Assembly: GCA_910592005.1 (NCBI GenBank)
Contig: CAJVPP010002413.1
Span: 1-14,945, forward strand
Origin: Funneliformis mosseae
Taxonomy: Eukaryota; Glomeromycota; Glomeromycetes; Glomerales; Glomeraceae
Length of the DNA stretch: 14,945 bases
Direction: 5' to 3'
Shown: positions 1 through 13,005 of the stretch, piece by piece
Numbering within the stretch: position 1 is the first letter of the stretch
Layout: each line of letters begins with the position of its first letter
Position numbers and translations under genes: made by a program
Notes under the pieces: model-generated
Database searches by the model: none
Told to the model about the DNA's origin: nothing
What the model saw: only the letters and a program-made list of their open reading frames with translations

Positions 1-3000
1 ACTATATTTTTTATATAATAATTATATTATTAACATTAATATTTTATTTTTATTAAAAAATTAATACTTTTTTTTATGTTCATAGGCAAATTTGCCTGCT
101 CTACAGTTTAAGGGATAAATAAACTCTTAACATATTTATTTATTTATTGATAAAAGAGAAATTTTATGCAAATAAATCTTTATAAATTTTTAGTAAAATA
201 AAAAATAATTCCTTTATTAATATTTTATTTAATCATTATATATTTAAGAAGTATCTTTGATAATTTTAAGTGTTTTGGAGAGATTATGTCAGCAAAGTTT
301 TTATATTTTCTAACTTAAAAACTTGGATTATGAACAATAAAGAATACATAATACTTTTCTTTTACCTTAAATTAAAAAATTTAAGTAAAAAATTTTCTAT
401 ATGAACTTGAGTTTTAAATTAAAGTAGCTGTTATAAAATCAATTAAGTGTTTTAGTCTATCTAATCAATAGTTAGATAATATTGCGTTTATTACTTTTTC
501 ATAAACATCTATTTTAAACTCTTTTAACAAAAAATTAATATAGAGATGAATACAAATACTAGTAATATCATATAAATTAAATCTCAAGTAAGTATACTAT
601 TTATATCTGTCTCTGATCAAGTAAATAAATCTAATAAATTTAGAATTCTTATTTCTATTTTACCTAAAGATCCTAAAAAAAACAAAAACATATAATTAGA
701 TTAATATTAAAGAAGTTCTCTTATCTATCTTTAAGAATCAACATCAAATATAATAATAGGTTTAGTCTTAATGATTTAGCATCCTGCTTATATATAATAG
801 AAATTATAAAAAAGAAACTATATAAAATATTATAAAAGACAAATAATATTTTACTAAATAATACAGAGAAAAAACTTATTATAGTAGTATTCTAATAGTA
901 TCTATAAAAACATAAAATAAGACAAAAAATTTCATTATATAAACTAATCACTTAATATATAAAACATCTCTAATTAAAATTTACATAAATATTTTATATT
1001 ATCTTTCTAAAAGTCAATTTATATTTATTTTAGAAAGTGAACAGTATTACTATTTATAATATGCATATAATTTTTTATTCATTAATTTTTTTAATAATTT
1101 TTTCAGATGTGTTATAATACTAATGTGTAAATTTTTTAATAAAATAATACAATAATATACTATAAATCAATATTAGAAAATTAGATAATTTTATATATTT
1201 TTATATTTAAATTTTATTCAAAATATTTAAAATCAAAAAATGTATCCAAAATCTAATACTACTATAAGTGCAATTTATATGTAAACTTTTTCGTATAAAA
1301 CTATATCTAATAATATAAAGATTTAAATATGAGAGGTTTTTAAGAAAATCAGATTCTGAGAAATTTTTTACTTAAATTAAGAGCTTAATACATTTTAATC
1401 TAATAACATTAAAAACTAAAATGCAATAAAAATCTTAATTTTGTTAAAAAATTTCCAGAACTTGATTTTTCTAGCAATCAACCTATATAATTGGTTAATT
1501 TCTAAAATGATTATAATATAGTAATTCTTGTAAAAATATTAATCATTTAACTTTAAATAGATTGGTATTTATAAAAATAAATTAAAAAAATTCTATAATA
1601 TATCTTTTATGTTATAGACTGTTAAAATAATTTGAAAAACAAAATAATAATTTAGAAATTAGCTAAATAAGTGTTTATTCAATGAAGAACTTTATTATTA
1701 AAAAATAGAAAATATTTATACAAGAAATTCATCATGAAGGTCTAACTCTTTTCAATAAAAAAATAAAAAAAGAAAGACTTAACATTATGATTTGAAGAAT
1801 TAGGAAGATATTATAAATTATATAATGCATTTATTATGTCTAAATAAATAATAATATTAAGTTCAAGTCAATATCTTAACTTAGTTAACAAGGCTCTATG
1901 TTAAAAGTATTATAATAAATTAATAATAAATGTAAAAAAATTAAAAACTTATATGTTTGCATCTAAAATACTAGTTCTATACATATTTTTATAGCTTAAT
2001 ATAGTAAAGAAATGAAAAGCATCAAGAAAGCTTTAAAATAATTAATCAAATTTTTTGAATATCATAAGAAATAATGATGTATTACTATTACTTATATAAA
2101 ATTGATGATAATCTGAAATATATTAATTCATTAATTACATTCTATTACCAAAAAGAATTTAAAAGAAAATATAATAAATTTTAAGGTAAATTATATGTAT
2201 TGCAAAGCAATATTATTTACTCTTAATCTGAATTTTATAAACTGAAGTCTACATATTATGATGTATATGTAGAGCTTAATAAAATAAAATTAGGTAAATT
2301 AAATAACTTTTAATTACTATACTATTCATTTAGAAAAATACTTTAACATATTAATTATAATAATTATTTTTTAAAATTATTTTCTCTCAATAAAATATTA
2401 AATTAATAGCAGAAGTATTATATATAAGCTAACATATATATAATGAAAAATTCATTCTTGATCCAGATGAATTTATGAAAATACTTGAGAAAATATAATC
2501 ATTATTAAAGGATTTTTAATCAATTGGTAGCTGAAACTAATTTATAAGCTAAATATAATATGACCAATAGAAAAAATAAGAAATATTAATTTTATTTTGC
2601 TATTTTCTAATAGGACTTAATAATAAATTTATTAATAGAATTAAAGTAAAAGTTTGATTTTATTAGATGCATCTAAAAGTATTTTTATTAACGATTAAGA
2701 TTTTGATTAGTGCAAGTTTGATGATTAGATATAAAACTATTGCAAGACAAAAGTCTGATATATAAAAGTTTATATCATAATAGTTGAAACTTTATATTAG
2801 AAAATATAACTATATAAATATTTTAAATATTTTTAATTATCTTTTTTTTATTTATTATGAACTATTATATATATATATTATATTTAATAGATTAGAAGCT
2901 TAATCATTCTTAATGTAAAGAATTTTTACAATATTCACGAAATTTATCATAGTAATATAATAACTACATATAAAATTTCACATTTTATTATAATATTCTT

Positions 3001-3091
3001 AAAAGTTTTACTAGAAATACTATCTATTCTATTTAAAAATTAAGGAAAAAATATTTATAATAAAAGGAAGATAAAGCTAAATATTATTATA
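1..3091. other. AT-rich DNA without recognisable genes
   Basis: I find no gene here. All six frames are closed by stops every few codons and composition is very AT-rich, clearly lower in GC than the gene island at about 6.2-13 kb. Small structures are visible: a perfect 14-bp palindrome (AGGCAAATTTGCCT) at 84-97, a perfect 10-bp inverted repeat (CTTTCTAAAA / TTTTAGAAAG) at 1003-1012 and 1028-1037, and an 8-bp inverted repeat (TCTACATA / TATGTAGA) at 2248-2255 and 2266-2273. Such small repeats are expected by chance in DNA this biased. The stretch is probably old, mutated repeat DNA, but no transposon domain could be read in it. Confidence 0.6.
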
Positions 3092-3118
3092 CAGAGGGTA
3101 GATAAAAGTATCTGCACA
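3092..3118 (+). repeat. Left terminal inverted repeat of Tc1 element
   Basis: Starts CAGAGGGT directly after the TA at 3090-3091 and ends with AAAAGTATCTGCACA. It pairs with 4422-4448 on the opposite strand. In Tc1 elements such ends are the binding and cleavage sites of the transposase. Confidence 0.92.
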
Positions 3119-3277
3119 CCTTTTATAAACTTAAATTAATGCTAGAAAAGTCATATGACTGTAATAACAAATTGTGATTATATGACATATTAGTGTTTAT
3201 TTATATTATAAACATAAAAAACAACAATTTTAATTTTTTTTTAATAAATTTTCTTCTCTGAAACTCTAAATAAAAAA

Positions 3278-4317
3278 ATGTTAAAAACTAAAAAATTAAC
3301 TGCAGAACAACGTAGAACTATAATTTATTACTATCAATATGGTGATAGTTATCAGACTATTGCTAATATCGTTAACTGCGGAGTGTCAATTGTTCGTGAT
3401 ACTATTATTCAATATCGTAATCCCAGATCAATCAAATTAATATATCGTTCTGGACGTCTGCCTTTAATTCTAATCCCACAATGAAATCGCCTTAAACGAA
3501 TCGTGACGAATGATAAACTAAAAATTGTTGTCTATGTGCAGCTGGAATATAACAACTTTGGAAGAAGAAGACTGAGCAAGATATTTCGACTAAAACGATT
3601 AGACAAACTCTTCATTCAGCTGAATTAAAAAATTGTGTTGCAAGAAAAAAACCATTAATTTCACTAGTAAATATTGAAGCACGTCTTAAATGGTGTTTAG
3701 AATATCAAAGCTAGACTAAAGCAGATTGGTCAAAAGTCTTATGAAGTGATGAATCCACATTCTTTCAATTTCAATAAAGCTGCTCTAGTAAGGTTTAGCG
3801 TAAACCGAAGGATAAATGGACTTTATCCTGTATTACAGCTATAGTAAAACATAGCCCTAGTCAAATGTACTAGGACTGCTTTTCAAGAAAAAGTATGAGG
3901 CCAATTGTTTTATTGTCTGAAATAGCAATTGGTAATTCACATGTCATCATTTTTCGTAAATATATTGTTCTGGCCATGAGAAAATCTTTTTCAAATTATA
4001 ATGGCTGGTTTTAAGAAGATAACGTTCAGCCTCATAAATCAAAGATTGCAATGTCTTTTCAAGCGGAAAATAATCTTTGTATATTATCTTGGTTAGCATA
4101 AAGTCTCGATCTTAATCTGATTAAGAATCTTTGAGCTGAAGTCAAGAAAACCATTTGAGCTTATAAAAAACCTTTATCTAATCTTGCTATTCTTGACCGA
4201 TATATTAAAAAGGCATGAAAAGAAATTCTGAAGTATACTATCGAAAATCTAGATAGTAGTATGCCACAATGAATTCAAACCATGATTGTGACAAATGGTG
4301 ATCCAACTAAGTACTAG
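3278..4317 (+). pseudogene. Broken Tc1-type transposase (DD34E family)
   Basis: This frame once encoded a cut-and-paste transposase of about 346 codons, near the usual 340. The ATG at 3278 opens a helix-turn-helix DNA-binding region (3296-3400, LTAEQRRTII...QTIANIVNCG), closed by TGA at 3482. A frameshift lies between about 3500 and 3575. From about 3575 one frame runs to the family-typical end GDPTKY plus TAG (4315). It keeps the catalytic-domain motifs KVL-stop-SDES (first Asp at 3748), EDNVQPHKS (second Asp at 4018) and LDLNLIKNL, where the family has PDLNPIENLW. The third catalytic acid is Lys (AAG at 4123), exactly 34 residues after the second Asp, so the site is dead besides being truncated. 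Eleven in-frame stops lie at 3712, 3742, 3775, 3796, 3871, 4012, 4099, 4132, 4156, 4216 and 4270. Most replace family Trp, Gln or Arg codons. Confidence 0.92.
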
Positions 4318-4421
4318 TTACTTAATACAAAATTTAGATCTTAATTGGCTTTAAATAAAATATTAATTAACCTTTCATAGTTAATACAAAATTTTTTGAA
4401 GTTTTATATTGAGTGAAAAAA

Positions 4422-4448
4422 TGTGCAGATACTTTTGTTCACCCTCTG
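4422..4448 (-). repeat. Right terminal inverted repeat of Tc1 element
   Basis: Read on the minus strand it begins CAGAGGGT and ends AAAAGTATCTGCACA, matching the left end at 24 of 27 bases. TA follows at 4449-4450. Confidence 0.92.
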
Positions 4449-5787
4449 TAGATATTTTTTTTATTTATGTTTTAATTATGCAAAATATAAGTAACTTTTG
4501 CTGAATTTATATTTATATTAGAAATTCATAATAAACAAGTATAATATCTCTTAATTTATAGCTATAATAATAAGATAGAATAATATTAGACTGATTAAAA
4601 CATAAAAAATATAAAACTTGTTAATTTAAAAAAAGATTCTCTTTATTTAACTGACAATTATGTAAATATTTAATAAATATATCTTGAAAGTCTAAAATTA
4701 ATGAAATAATATTATCTAGTAAATTAATAAGATATCTGATTTTTATATCTTTAAAATATTCAAATTTCTATATAATTATAAAACAAATTCAAAATCAACC
4801 TTAAGATATTAGTTTTAATATTAAATTGAGTTTATAATTTTATAAGGTTTTGATTTTTCAAATACCTTATAAAAGAATAAGTCAAAAAATTAATAATTTA
4901 AAAGAAATACAATTTACAATTATATAAAAATACATATAAAAGTTTAATTATTAAAATAATATGTAAATTTACTTTAGTATTCTAAAAAAGTTTCTAAATT
5001 TGATATGATTGGTAATAACATATAATATATATTATAAAGTTGTTTAGAGTAATTCATAAGTATTACTAATACTTATATTTCTATATAAGTTCTACTACAA
5101 ATTAGATTTTCATTAAACAGCTCAAAAACAATGTTCTTTATATTTAAAGTGTTGACCTTTTATCTGTAATAATATTTTGTATTTAAACTATTTTTATTAA
5201 TATTAACATAAATATTATAATAAATTACTATTAATATTTTTAAGTAATACTTTTTATTAGACTAGTATTAATTATTCTATTTCATAATCTTTTATAGATT
5301 TTCTTCATATGTTTAATAATTATTATGTAAAAAATTTTTATAATTTATTTTGACAATAAATATAAAAATCAAACACATTAGAGCAAATTATTTGAGAAAT
5401 ATAAATAATTAATTAGATGCGTAATGCAATTCTTTTACTAATATATTTATTAAAAAATATAATATTAAATATTTAACAAAATAGCTAGAATATCTTGAAA
5501 AATATACAGCACTTTTTTTTTAATTTTCTTTACAGATGTAGAATCTTGATAAGTTAAAGTTATTTTATTCAATATATATTCAAAATCCAAATTATATGGA
5601 TTTTAAATACTTAAAGTTTAAGTTGATGTAAAGATATTACCAAGTGCTTAAAATACAACATGTCTTTCATAAAAAGATAAATATTGTAATTTAAAGGAAT
5701 GCATAGATTCTTGTAAGATTAGAGGTATTCTAATTTGTGATTATACTTATTATTTTAAATGTTTTTTATTTAAATTAGAAAGCCAAT
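4449..5787. other. AT-rich DNA without recognisable genes
   Basis: All frames are frequently stopped and composition is as AT-rich as 1-3091. I see no transposon ends, RNA gene or coding trace. Confidence 0.55.
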
Positions 5788-6017
5788 CTGATATTATATT
5801 AATTATTTTATAAGTGGAATTGAAACAAATTGTAAGGTTTTTTTAGAAAACTCTAAATCATCAAATGTAAAAGTAAAGGATGAGAGTATAAATGAAATGA
5901 ATATTGCTGAAACTGATGATACTAATATTAATAATGAGGATTTTTTTAAATATAAATTTAGATAATGATAATATAGATTTACTTTTTGAAAGGGTTATGA
6001 ATGCTTTAACAAGAGTG
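5788..6017 (+). pseudogene. Acidic, Asn/Asp-rich coding remnant, unknown family
   Basis: A plus-strand frame is open from just after a TGA at 5785 to about 5947 and encodes an Asn-, Asp- and Glu-rich stretch (for example NIAETDDTNINNEDF). A run of seven T at 5941-5947 then shifts the frame. Dropping one T would keep the frame open to the TAA at 6018, through LLFERVMNALTRV. The next codons can be read on if TAA is taken as a former CAA, as in the decayed frame further downstream. No family is recognised. It may be the 5' part of the same dead gene as 6137-6747, or a chance open frame, since low-complexity acidic frames arise easily in such DNA. Confidence 0.3.
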
Positions 6018-6136
6018 TAATTTAAATGGATTGAAAAATAAATTTAATATTTTTATAAATGAATAATAAATAAAATTCAATTAATCAATTTATTTGAAAT
6101 TTTTTTTATTATTAGTATTAGATCAAATCATAATTT

Positions 6137-6747
6137 AACCATAACTATTTTGATGAATTATTAAAAATCATGTGATTTTATCAATCAATAGAATTTCAGA
6201 TTGATCTGTAAAAATTAGCCAATCATAATAAAAGCGCGCTATACTATTATCTAATAAAATATAAAATATTCTATTCTAATTATAAACATATTACAGATAA
6301 ACTTCTCAAAAGTATTGTCAAGAAAGCGTGCGAAAGACTCTTACACCTTCCTAAAGAACCTATCTTGTTAAAATCTATTTTTTAGAAGCCTGAACGAATT
6401 GAATCTTATTTAAGACACACATTGGAGGTTTATGAGAATTCATTAAATAGAAAATGCAAAAGGATGTCTAAGAAAAAAAAATACTACAACCTCATAACTG
6501 GTTAGAATATAATGTATTCCCAGCTATATATGTTACAGATAATGAAATCTAAACTGATAATATTACTTGTGATAATGAGGAAGAAAACAATCGCTAGGTT
6601 ATGAACGAACTTAAAGTATTATCTCAGATTATAATAAAAGAACTTTCAAATGTTTATGCGAGATATAGAAGAAATATAAAGAGCAGGTTAATGCAAATAA
6701 GAGGTCGCGATGTAAAGTTAAGGATTTGAAGTTGCAGATATAGGAGG
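6137..6747 (+). pseudogene. Decayed gene of unknown family, about 200 codons
   Basis: One frame runs from 6137 to a run of nine A at 6473-6481 and continues in the next frame (+1) to about 6747, so one indel in a homopolymer joins two coding-like halves. The first half holds KSALYYYLIKYKIFYSNYK, then KKACERLLHLPKEPILLKS and KPERIESYLRHTLEVYENS. The second holds QPHNWLEYNVFPAIYVTDNE, then VMNELKVLSQIIIKELSNVY and a basic end with RRNIKSRLMQIRGRD. In-frame stops at 6173 (TGA), 6209 (TAA), 6383 (TAG), 6550 (TAA), 6595 (TAG) and 6727 (TGA) can all be explained by C-to-T or G-to-A changes at Gln, Arg or Trp codons. GC is clearly higher than in the flank to the left. The helical, Lys-rich character resembles lineage-specific repeat-family proteins of mycorrhizal fungi, but I cannot name the family. 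Confidence 0.42.
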
Positions 6748-6784
6748 TAAAAAAAAGTTATCATCTATAAAATTAGATTCTATT

Positions 6785-7625
6785 TATTAGTTTGGGCATT
6801 TTTTTTTCTTACGCTTTTACCTAGCTTCTATCTCCTTCTATAAGTTTAATGGAGTATAAACCTTAGTCGAATTGCAAGAGGATTATCCTCATTTATCTAA
6901 GTCAAATTTTAAAACTTTAGTAAATTATATTAAAATATATAAATTTTTTAAATAATAATAATATTTATAATATGTTCAAAACAGTGTTGTTATTTGGAAA
7001 ATAAAATTGCCGATCGGTCAAAAACACTGTTCATTTACTAAAGAAATTATATAATACTAATACCATATTAGAACCTCAAAAAAAAAAAAAGGATTAGGGC
7101 ATGTTTACTTATTTCCTTTAAAACATCGTTCTCTTGCTCTGAAAGTAAAAACAAAAAGCGTTGCATTACAATATTTTTTCTTAATAAAGGTTATCACCAA
7201 AAAAAATGATAGATACTAACTACTCTTTCTATTCTTCCAGAACCTAAAATTACGTGGAAACATAAAAAAGTAACATTGTAGAGTTTTTGGAAAATGGCAA
7301 TGCAATAGCTAAAAAAAAATGGACTAGTGCATATACATGGATCTCTCTTAAAAGTATTGAAACCAGCGAGTTCAAGAATAGAAAGGATCGAATGTATCAA
7401 AAGTGCGAACCTTGTCATAGAGAAACCCAAATAAACACGATGCAAAACTTTTAAGTTATACGCCGTTAGAAAGAAAAAGAGACCAAAAACGCACGCAAGA
7501 CATCAAAGGAACCTTTGTGCAAAGTGTATTACTGGATCAATATGTGATAGTAAGAATATTTTATGTTAATTTGTTTCTTTATTCGCGGATTATTCATTTA
7601 AATTTTTATTTTTTTTTAGGAGCAA
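6785..7625 (+). pseudogene. Coding-like fragments with intron remnants, unknown
   Basis: Several short plus-strand frames look coding but do not connect. At 6793-6954 a frame includes TLVELQEDYPHLSKSNFKTL with one TAA. At 7092-7209 a frame includes GHVYLFPLKHRSLALKVKTK. A perfect branch-site consensus TACTAAC (7214-7220) sits 20 nt before a pyrimidine-rich acceptor ending CAG at 7240, so an intron remnant is plausible; the best donor, GTTATC at 7190, is weak. A frame open from after a TAG at 7417-7419 encodes LLSYTPLERKRDQKRTQD and meets a possible donor (GTAAGA) at 7550, with an acceptor ending TTTTTAG at about 7619. An inverted repeat ACAGTGTT / AACACTGT lies at 6981-6988 and 7023-7030, and a run of 13 A at 7078-7090. 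An open frame on the minus strand over 7194-7445 shows no family features and I take it to be spurious. Function is unknown. Confidence 0.27.
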
Positions 7626-8813
<1,188 letters not shown>

Positions 8814-8970
8814 AATATTTTTTATAAATTTATATTAATCACCGATCAAAAATACTCAAATTTGTTATTATATTCTTAATTCTCATTTTTTTCATTAGTT
8901 AACAATTTTTTAAATAGTTTTATTTGGCTTATAAATAGTATCATTCAATAATTTTCAAATTAGTGTGTAG
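8814..8970. other. 3' flank of ARF1
   Basis: AT-rich sequence following the ARF1 stop TAA. It presumably holds the 3' untranslated region. TATAAA-like strings (for example at 8822) could act in polyadenylation, but no site can be chosen with confidence. Confidence 0.35.
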
Positions 8971-9252
8971 TTTGAAATACCATTCTTAAAGGTGGTATGC
9001 GATGTAGCTCAAGTTGCATCTCAAATTTTCAAAACTTTTTTTCCTTTAAAATTAATGTTATCAATTACTGCTAAATTAAAAATAGTTATCCCTTTCAATA
9101 AATGTTTAGATGGCTTTGCATTTTTCATTTGCATTTTTCTAATCTCTGTTGTATGTTCAGTAATTCAAAAAAAGGTTCATGCAATGAAGATAATTCATAT
9201 GTATTTTGAGATTACTAATTTATCGAAACATTACAAGTTAAATCTCTTTTAG
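8971..9252 (+). other. Possible exon or chance open frame, unrecognised
   Basis: A plus-strand frame is open for 93 codons, from just after a TAG (8968-8970) to the TAG at 9250. It has no ATG near its start; the first Met lies about 29 codons in. The TAG before it could be a splice acceptor. The reading begins FEIPFLKVVCDVAQVASQIF and includes a hydrophobic stretch (FAFFICIFLISVVCSVI) that could span a membrane. An N-terminal amphipathic run of this kind is seen in some lineage-specific fungal proteins, but I cannot assign a family. By my rough estimate an open frame this long is expected about once by chance in a window of this size and composition. Confidence 0.25.
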
Positions 9253-9898
9253 AAAAAAAAAAAAATAAATTTCGATTTGTATAATGTTAAAAACGAAGGT
9301 CGTTTTTTGGAATTGAATCCAGGAACATTAAAGGGATATTAATGATTAGGAAACACAGAGAAATTTTTCAAGTTGGAGGAAACCCTAAAATTTATCATGT
9401 CAAGTTTAACTTCCCTAAGTGTATATAAATAAAAGCCTTTGAAAATAAATTTTATTAGTCTTGTCATCAACTGAGCGTTTTTATCAATAAATGAAAAGAT
9501 TAATAAAAAAAGAATAAATGATCTTTGATCTAGAAATGGAAACATTTACAGCATATCTTTATGTAGCAATTATTCTTCGAATGAAGTTTATTCAATTAAA
9601 GATAAAATATTTTATCATCCTACATCTTATCAGAAAGCATCAGCACGGGATATGTTGATCCATTGCCTATATATGCGACAAAGCATTTATTTACGATGAA
9701 TGATTTACTTAGCATTTACTTTCAGGAGATTAGCTAGTGATAGATGGAAAAATGAATAAGGTTTTCAATGTTTTACATAAATTGAAATAATATACAAGTA
9801 ATTCGTTCGAGTAATAATCTATGCTAAGTAATGGAGATACTTTTTCTATTACAATCTATGGTAATAAAGCAAAGTTTCATCCCTATCTGTTAAAGTGA
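9253..9898. other. Intergenic DNA, no supported gene
   Basis: Starts with a run of about 13 A at 9254. Short open stretches exist, such as one with KDKIFYHPTSYQKASARDML at about 9600-9660, and a pyrimidine-CAG acceptor-like string ends at 9725. None links into a gene. A minus-strand open frame at 9339-9545 shows no family features and is treated as spurious. Confidence 0.4.
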
Positions 9899-10210
9899 CG
9901 AACTAATTTTAACCATCTTCTCAACACACTCTCAAAATACTTTGTGCACTCTGATGGTCGGGTTTTCTAGAATGCCCAAAAGTATGAATCAGATAAGGAA
10001 ATGAACCCATTTTATCCAACAATGCAGATGCCAAATAAGGTGCGATGTGGTTATAATTGAAGGGTAGATATTCTTTAACATATCGAATTTTGGTTTATTT
10101 CTGTTATTTTAAAATTCAATCGTGAAAAAAATTATTCTACAAGAGAATATAATTGGAAAAAAAGAATATTACAAAAACGATCATCTTTTGTCATTATAGG
10201 ATTTGTTTAA
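9899..10210 (+). pseudogene. Weak decayed coding trace, unknown family
   Basis: One plus-strand frame continues from 9899 to the TAA at 10208 with only three internal stops: TAG 9968, TGA 10058 and TAA 10076. Each is one transition from Gln, Arg or Trp. Readable parts include NAQKYESDKEMNPFYPTMQM, PNKVRCGYN and NREKNYSTREYNWKKRILQK. Composition is less AT-rich than in the flanks. An alternative frame over 10196-10258 (DLFKEKELEIVIALVSAKFF) also looks coding-like, so the reading is uncertain. No homologous family is recognised. Confidence 0.25.
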
Positions 10211-10901
10211 AGAAAAAGAACTAGAAATTGTAATTGCTCTTGTTTCTGCAAAATTTTTTTAAAAAAAAGTAGTTGAGTACGATGAAAAAATATAATCAAA
10301 TTTATATTATATTAATATTATTTAATAATCTATTTACCAATAAACGAGAATCCTTCGAATAATTTCGTATATTGAAGTAAACTTAACGAATGACTTTCGC
10401 TCAGGGAACCATAAGAAAAAATGTAAAAGATAAAAATTGTTAAAAATCAAAATATTATCATGACTTTTTAATAAAATTCTCCTATTTAATAGCTGATCAA
10501 ATAAGATCAAGTAAAAAACGGTCATCTTTCGAAACCTTCATTAATTTATGTAGTTCATTTTATGAAGGGAAATTCCGTTCCTCTTTCTTCTCATTTCAAC
10601 TTTTAGATCAAAGTTTTCAATATATCTACCATATATAAACTTGCTTATCTCCCAACCGATCATTGTATTAAAGGTATAATACTCACATTTAAAAATCCTC
10701 TTGCAATTTCTTCATTAGCTTCCAATTGGAAACTCAAACTTGCCTATATACTTGTTGGTTAATAGCAAATTTATAAATGGCAAAAAAAAGAAAAAAAATA
10801 AAAGTGATTAAAATTGATGAATTGACGATCATATTTATTTTGTTGAGGAATGATTTTCATAAAATGTTGACGCGTTCTTAGTAGAATTCGATAATAATAA
10901 T
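10211..10901. other. Intergenic DNA upstream of the polymerase subunit gene
   Basis: No gene is supported. A minus-strand open frame at 10334-10525 is Phe/Leu-rich with no domain. The last part presumably contains the promoter of the downstream gene, but no TATA box or other named element stands out. Confidence 0.4.
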
Positions 10902-13005
10902 ATGAACAAAATAAACGAAAATTCATTTCCTGTTGAAGGTTTAGCAGCTTCTGACATGTATTTAAAAAGACCCTTTTTTTATTTAATTTGATTTAAAGAA
11001 TACCTTTATTTATCAAGATTTCTCATTTTTTAGTTCCTTTGAACAATTATTATCAAAAACTGCTGAAGAAAAAGCAAATGTCGAAATAAACCGCGTCAAA
11101 ATCTCTTATAATGATATGCCAGAATATCGCGATAAGTTAAACATTAAAAAAAATTCATCTCGTAAACAATATGCAAGTATTTATTTCATTAGATATGAAG
11201 AATTAAGTCCTATTGTTTTAAACGCTGCTAAAGTTAAATGGAATACCGGAGGTATAAGTTATAAACAAGTTTGGGTTTAAAGGTTGTTTAAATATACATT
11301 AATAAATTTTTTCTTTATTTTATTTATAGCTTCACATGTTGATAAAATATTGGAGGTTAAACCTGATACTCTTTGTTATATCGTTGGAACCGTTTATATG
11401 GAGATGCAATATAAACCTAATATTCTTGCTGAAGTTTCCAGAGACGTAAGTTAATGAAGTTTTGTTTTTGGTTCATATCTATCTTTTTATACATTTTATT
11501 CTCCTTAGGATTGGGAACCTATTCCACCTCCAAGGGAAAAATATTATAGTGATACGGATGAAATCTGGCTAGAAGATGATTCAGGTAGAATAAAACTTGT
11601 GGGTGATAGCTTAAAAAAAGAAGTGATAATTTCAGGAATAATCATGGCGGCTCTAGGGAAAGAAAATTCCCAAGGAGATTTCGAGATATTAGATATTTGT
11701 TTTGCTGGACTTCCTGAACAAATTAATCCAACAGTACGGATGGATGCTGGTTTGTCTTATTTAAGTTTTATATATATAGATATTTATATATATATTTAAG
11801 GAGACTGAATTAAGTTCTTTAACTAGATGATGATGACAAGTATGTGGCTTTGATCAGCGGTATGAATTTGGATACAGATGGTGCTTTGGAAACAAGATTA
11901 CAGCTAATGTTGGAATATCTTACTGGTGGACTTGGAAGTTTTCCGGTTAGTTTCAGAATAAGTTCACAAATAAAAAGAAAATTGTTCAAGACTTTTTTAA
12001 AAATCTTTTATAGGAACAACAAAATTTTTCTTCGAAAATATCACGAATAATAATTGCCGGTAATAGTCTTGCTGAGGTTAAAGTGGTTCCTGATGATAAA
12101 AAGCAGGTAAATCAATAATCATAATCATCATCTATCATCGAAAAATGAAATAATTAGTTCGATTTCTTTAATAGAAAAAATATGGATATGATAATTCATC
12201 ATATGATGCAGAACCACGTATTCAATTAGATAATTTTCTTGAAAAATTATGTTCATTACTACCTACTCATATGATGCCTGGAAATCATGATCCAGCTGAT
12301 TTTACCTTACCTCAACAACCAATTCATCCTAATCTACTTCCTAAAGTCGGAAGAAATCCCAATTTTCATGGCGTTACGAATCCTTATTGGTGTGAGTTGG
12401 ATGATGTCGTGTAAGCGTGATATAGATTTAATTTGATTTTTTTTTAAAAAAAATAAAAATAAAAAAGGACATCCTTTACTAATAGAATGCTTTTTTAATA
12501 GATTTCTTGGTACTTCTGGCCAAACTATTGATGATATGTATAAATATATAGAAAGTGAGGATAGAATTGCTATTGCAGAGCGTACACTATATTGGAGGCA
12601 TATTGCCCCCTCAGCTCCTGACACTCTTTGTAGGTCCTTTTTTTTTTAATTTACTAAAGAAATTCCTTTCCTTAATAAACAACTAATTAAATAATATATT
12701 TAGGGTGTTATCCTTTTGAACGATATGATCCTTTTATTATTAATCAAATGCCTCATGTATATTTTATTGGTAATCAAAAGGAATTTGCTACAAGTTTAAT
12801 AGAAGGTAATATAAATATAATTTATACATACATTCATATACTTTTAATTTTTTAATTTTTAACTGAATTCTTTTTTATATAATTAAATATAGGACCTAAT
12901 CAACAACGTACGCGAATTATTTTATTACCATCATTTTCAGAAAGCGGAGTTGTAGTACTTTTAAATTTAAAGAATTTGAAATGTCATACTACATGCTTCA
13001 AGTAA
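10902..13005 (+). CDS. POLD2: DNA polymerase delta small (B) subunit
   Basis: Encodes a 473-residue subunit B of DNA polymerase delta, close to the 469 of human POLD2 (Cdc1 in fission yeast, Pol31 in budding yeast). It bridges the catalytic subunit and the third subunit during lagging-strand synthesis. Ten exons: 10902-10957, 11034-11251, 11330-11445, 11509-11749, 11827-11945, 12014-12106, 12175-12410, 12502-12629, 12704-12805, 12893-13005. All nine introns (63-91 bp) are GT-AG and the phases join without a stop. The N-terminal part has RKQYASIYFIRYEEL (about 61-75); the OB-fold region includes DEIWLEDDSGRIKL (147-160). The inactive phosphoesterase domain has VALISGMN (217-224), MPGNHDPADFTLPQQP (315-330), FLGTSGQ (361-367), APDTLWCYPF (398-407) and PHVYFIGNQ (419-427). 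An in-frame TAA lies upstream with no earlier ATG, supporting this start. The GNHD at 317-320 is unusually close to the active phosphoesterase motif. Exon 1 is the least certain part. Confidence 0.94.

Larger units (their letters stand above)
3092..4448 (+). mobile_element. Tc1-family DNA transposon, complete ends, inactive
   Basis: The element is 1357 bp, the normal size for Tc1 elements. Its ends are terminal inverted repeats of 27 bp (3092-3118 and 4422-4448) matching at 24 of 27 positions; the three differences (positions 9, 10 and 12) are all transitions. Each end starts CAGAGGGT and shares the inner block AAAAGTATCTGCACA. TA dinucleotides flank both ends (3090-3091 and 4449-4450), as expected for the TA target duplication of the Tc1/mariner superfamily. 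A single transposase reading frame lies inside, transcribed left to right, and is broken by many stops. A 14-bp direct repeat (TTAATACAAAATTT) occurs downstream of the transposase at 4322-4335 and 4381-4394. The well-kept ends suggest it could still be mobilised in trans, but that is inference. Confidence 0.93.
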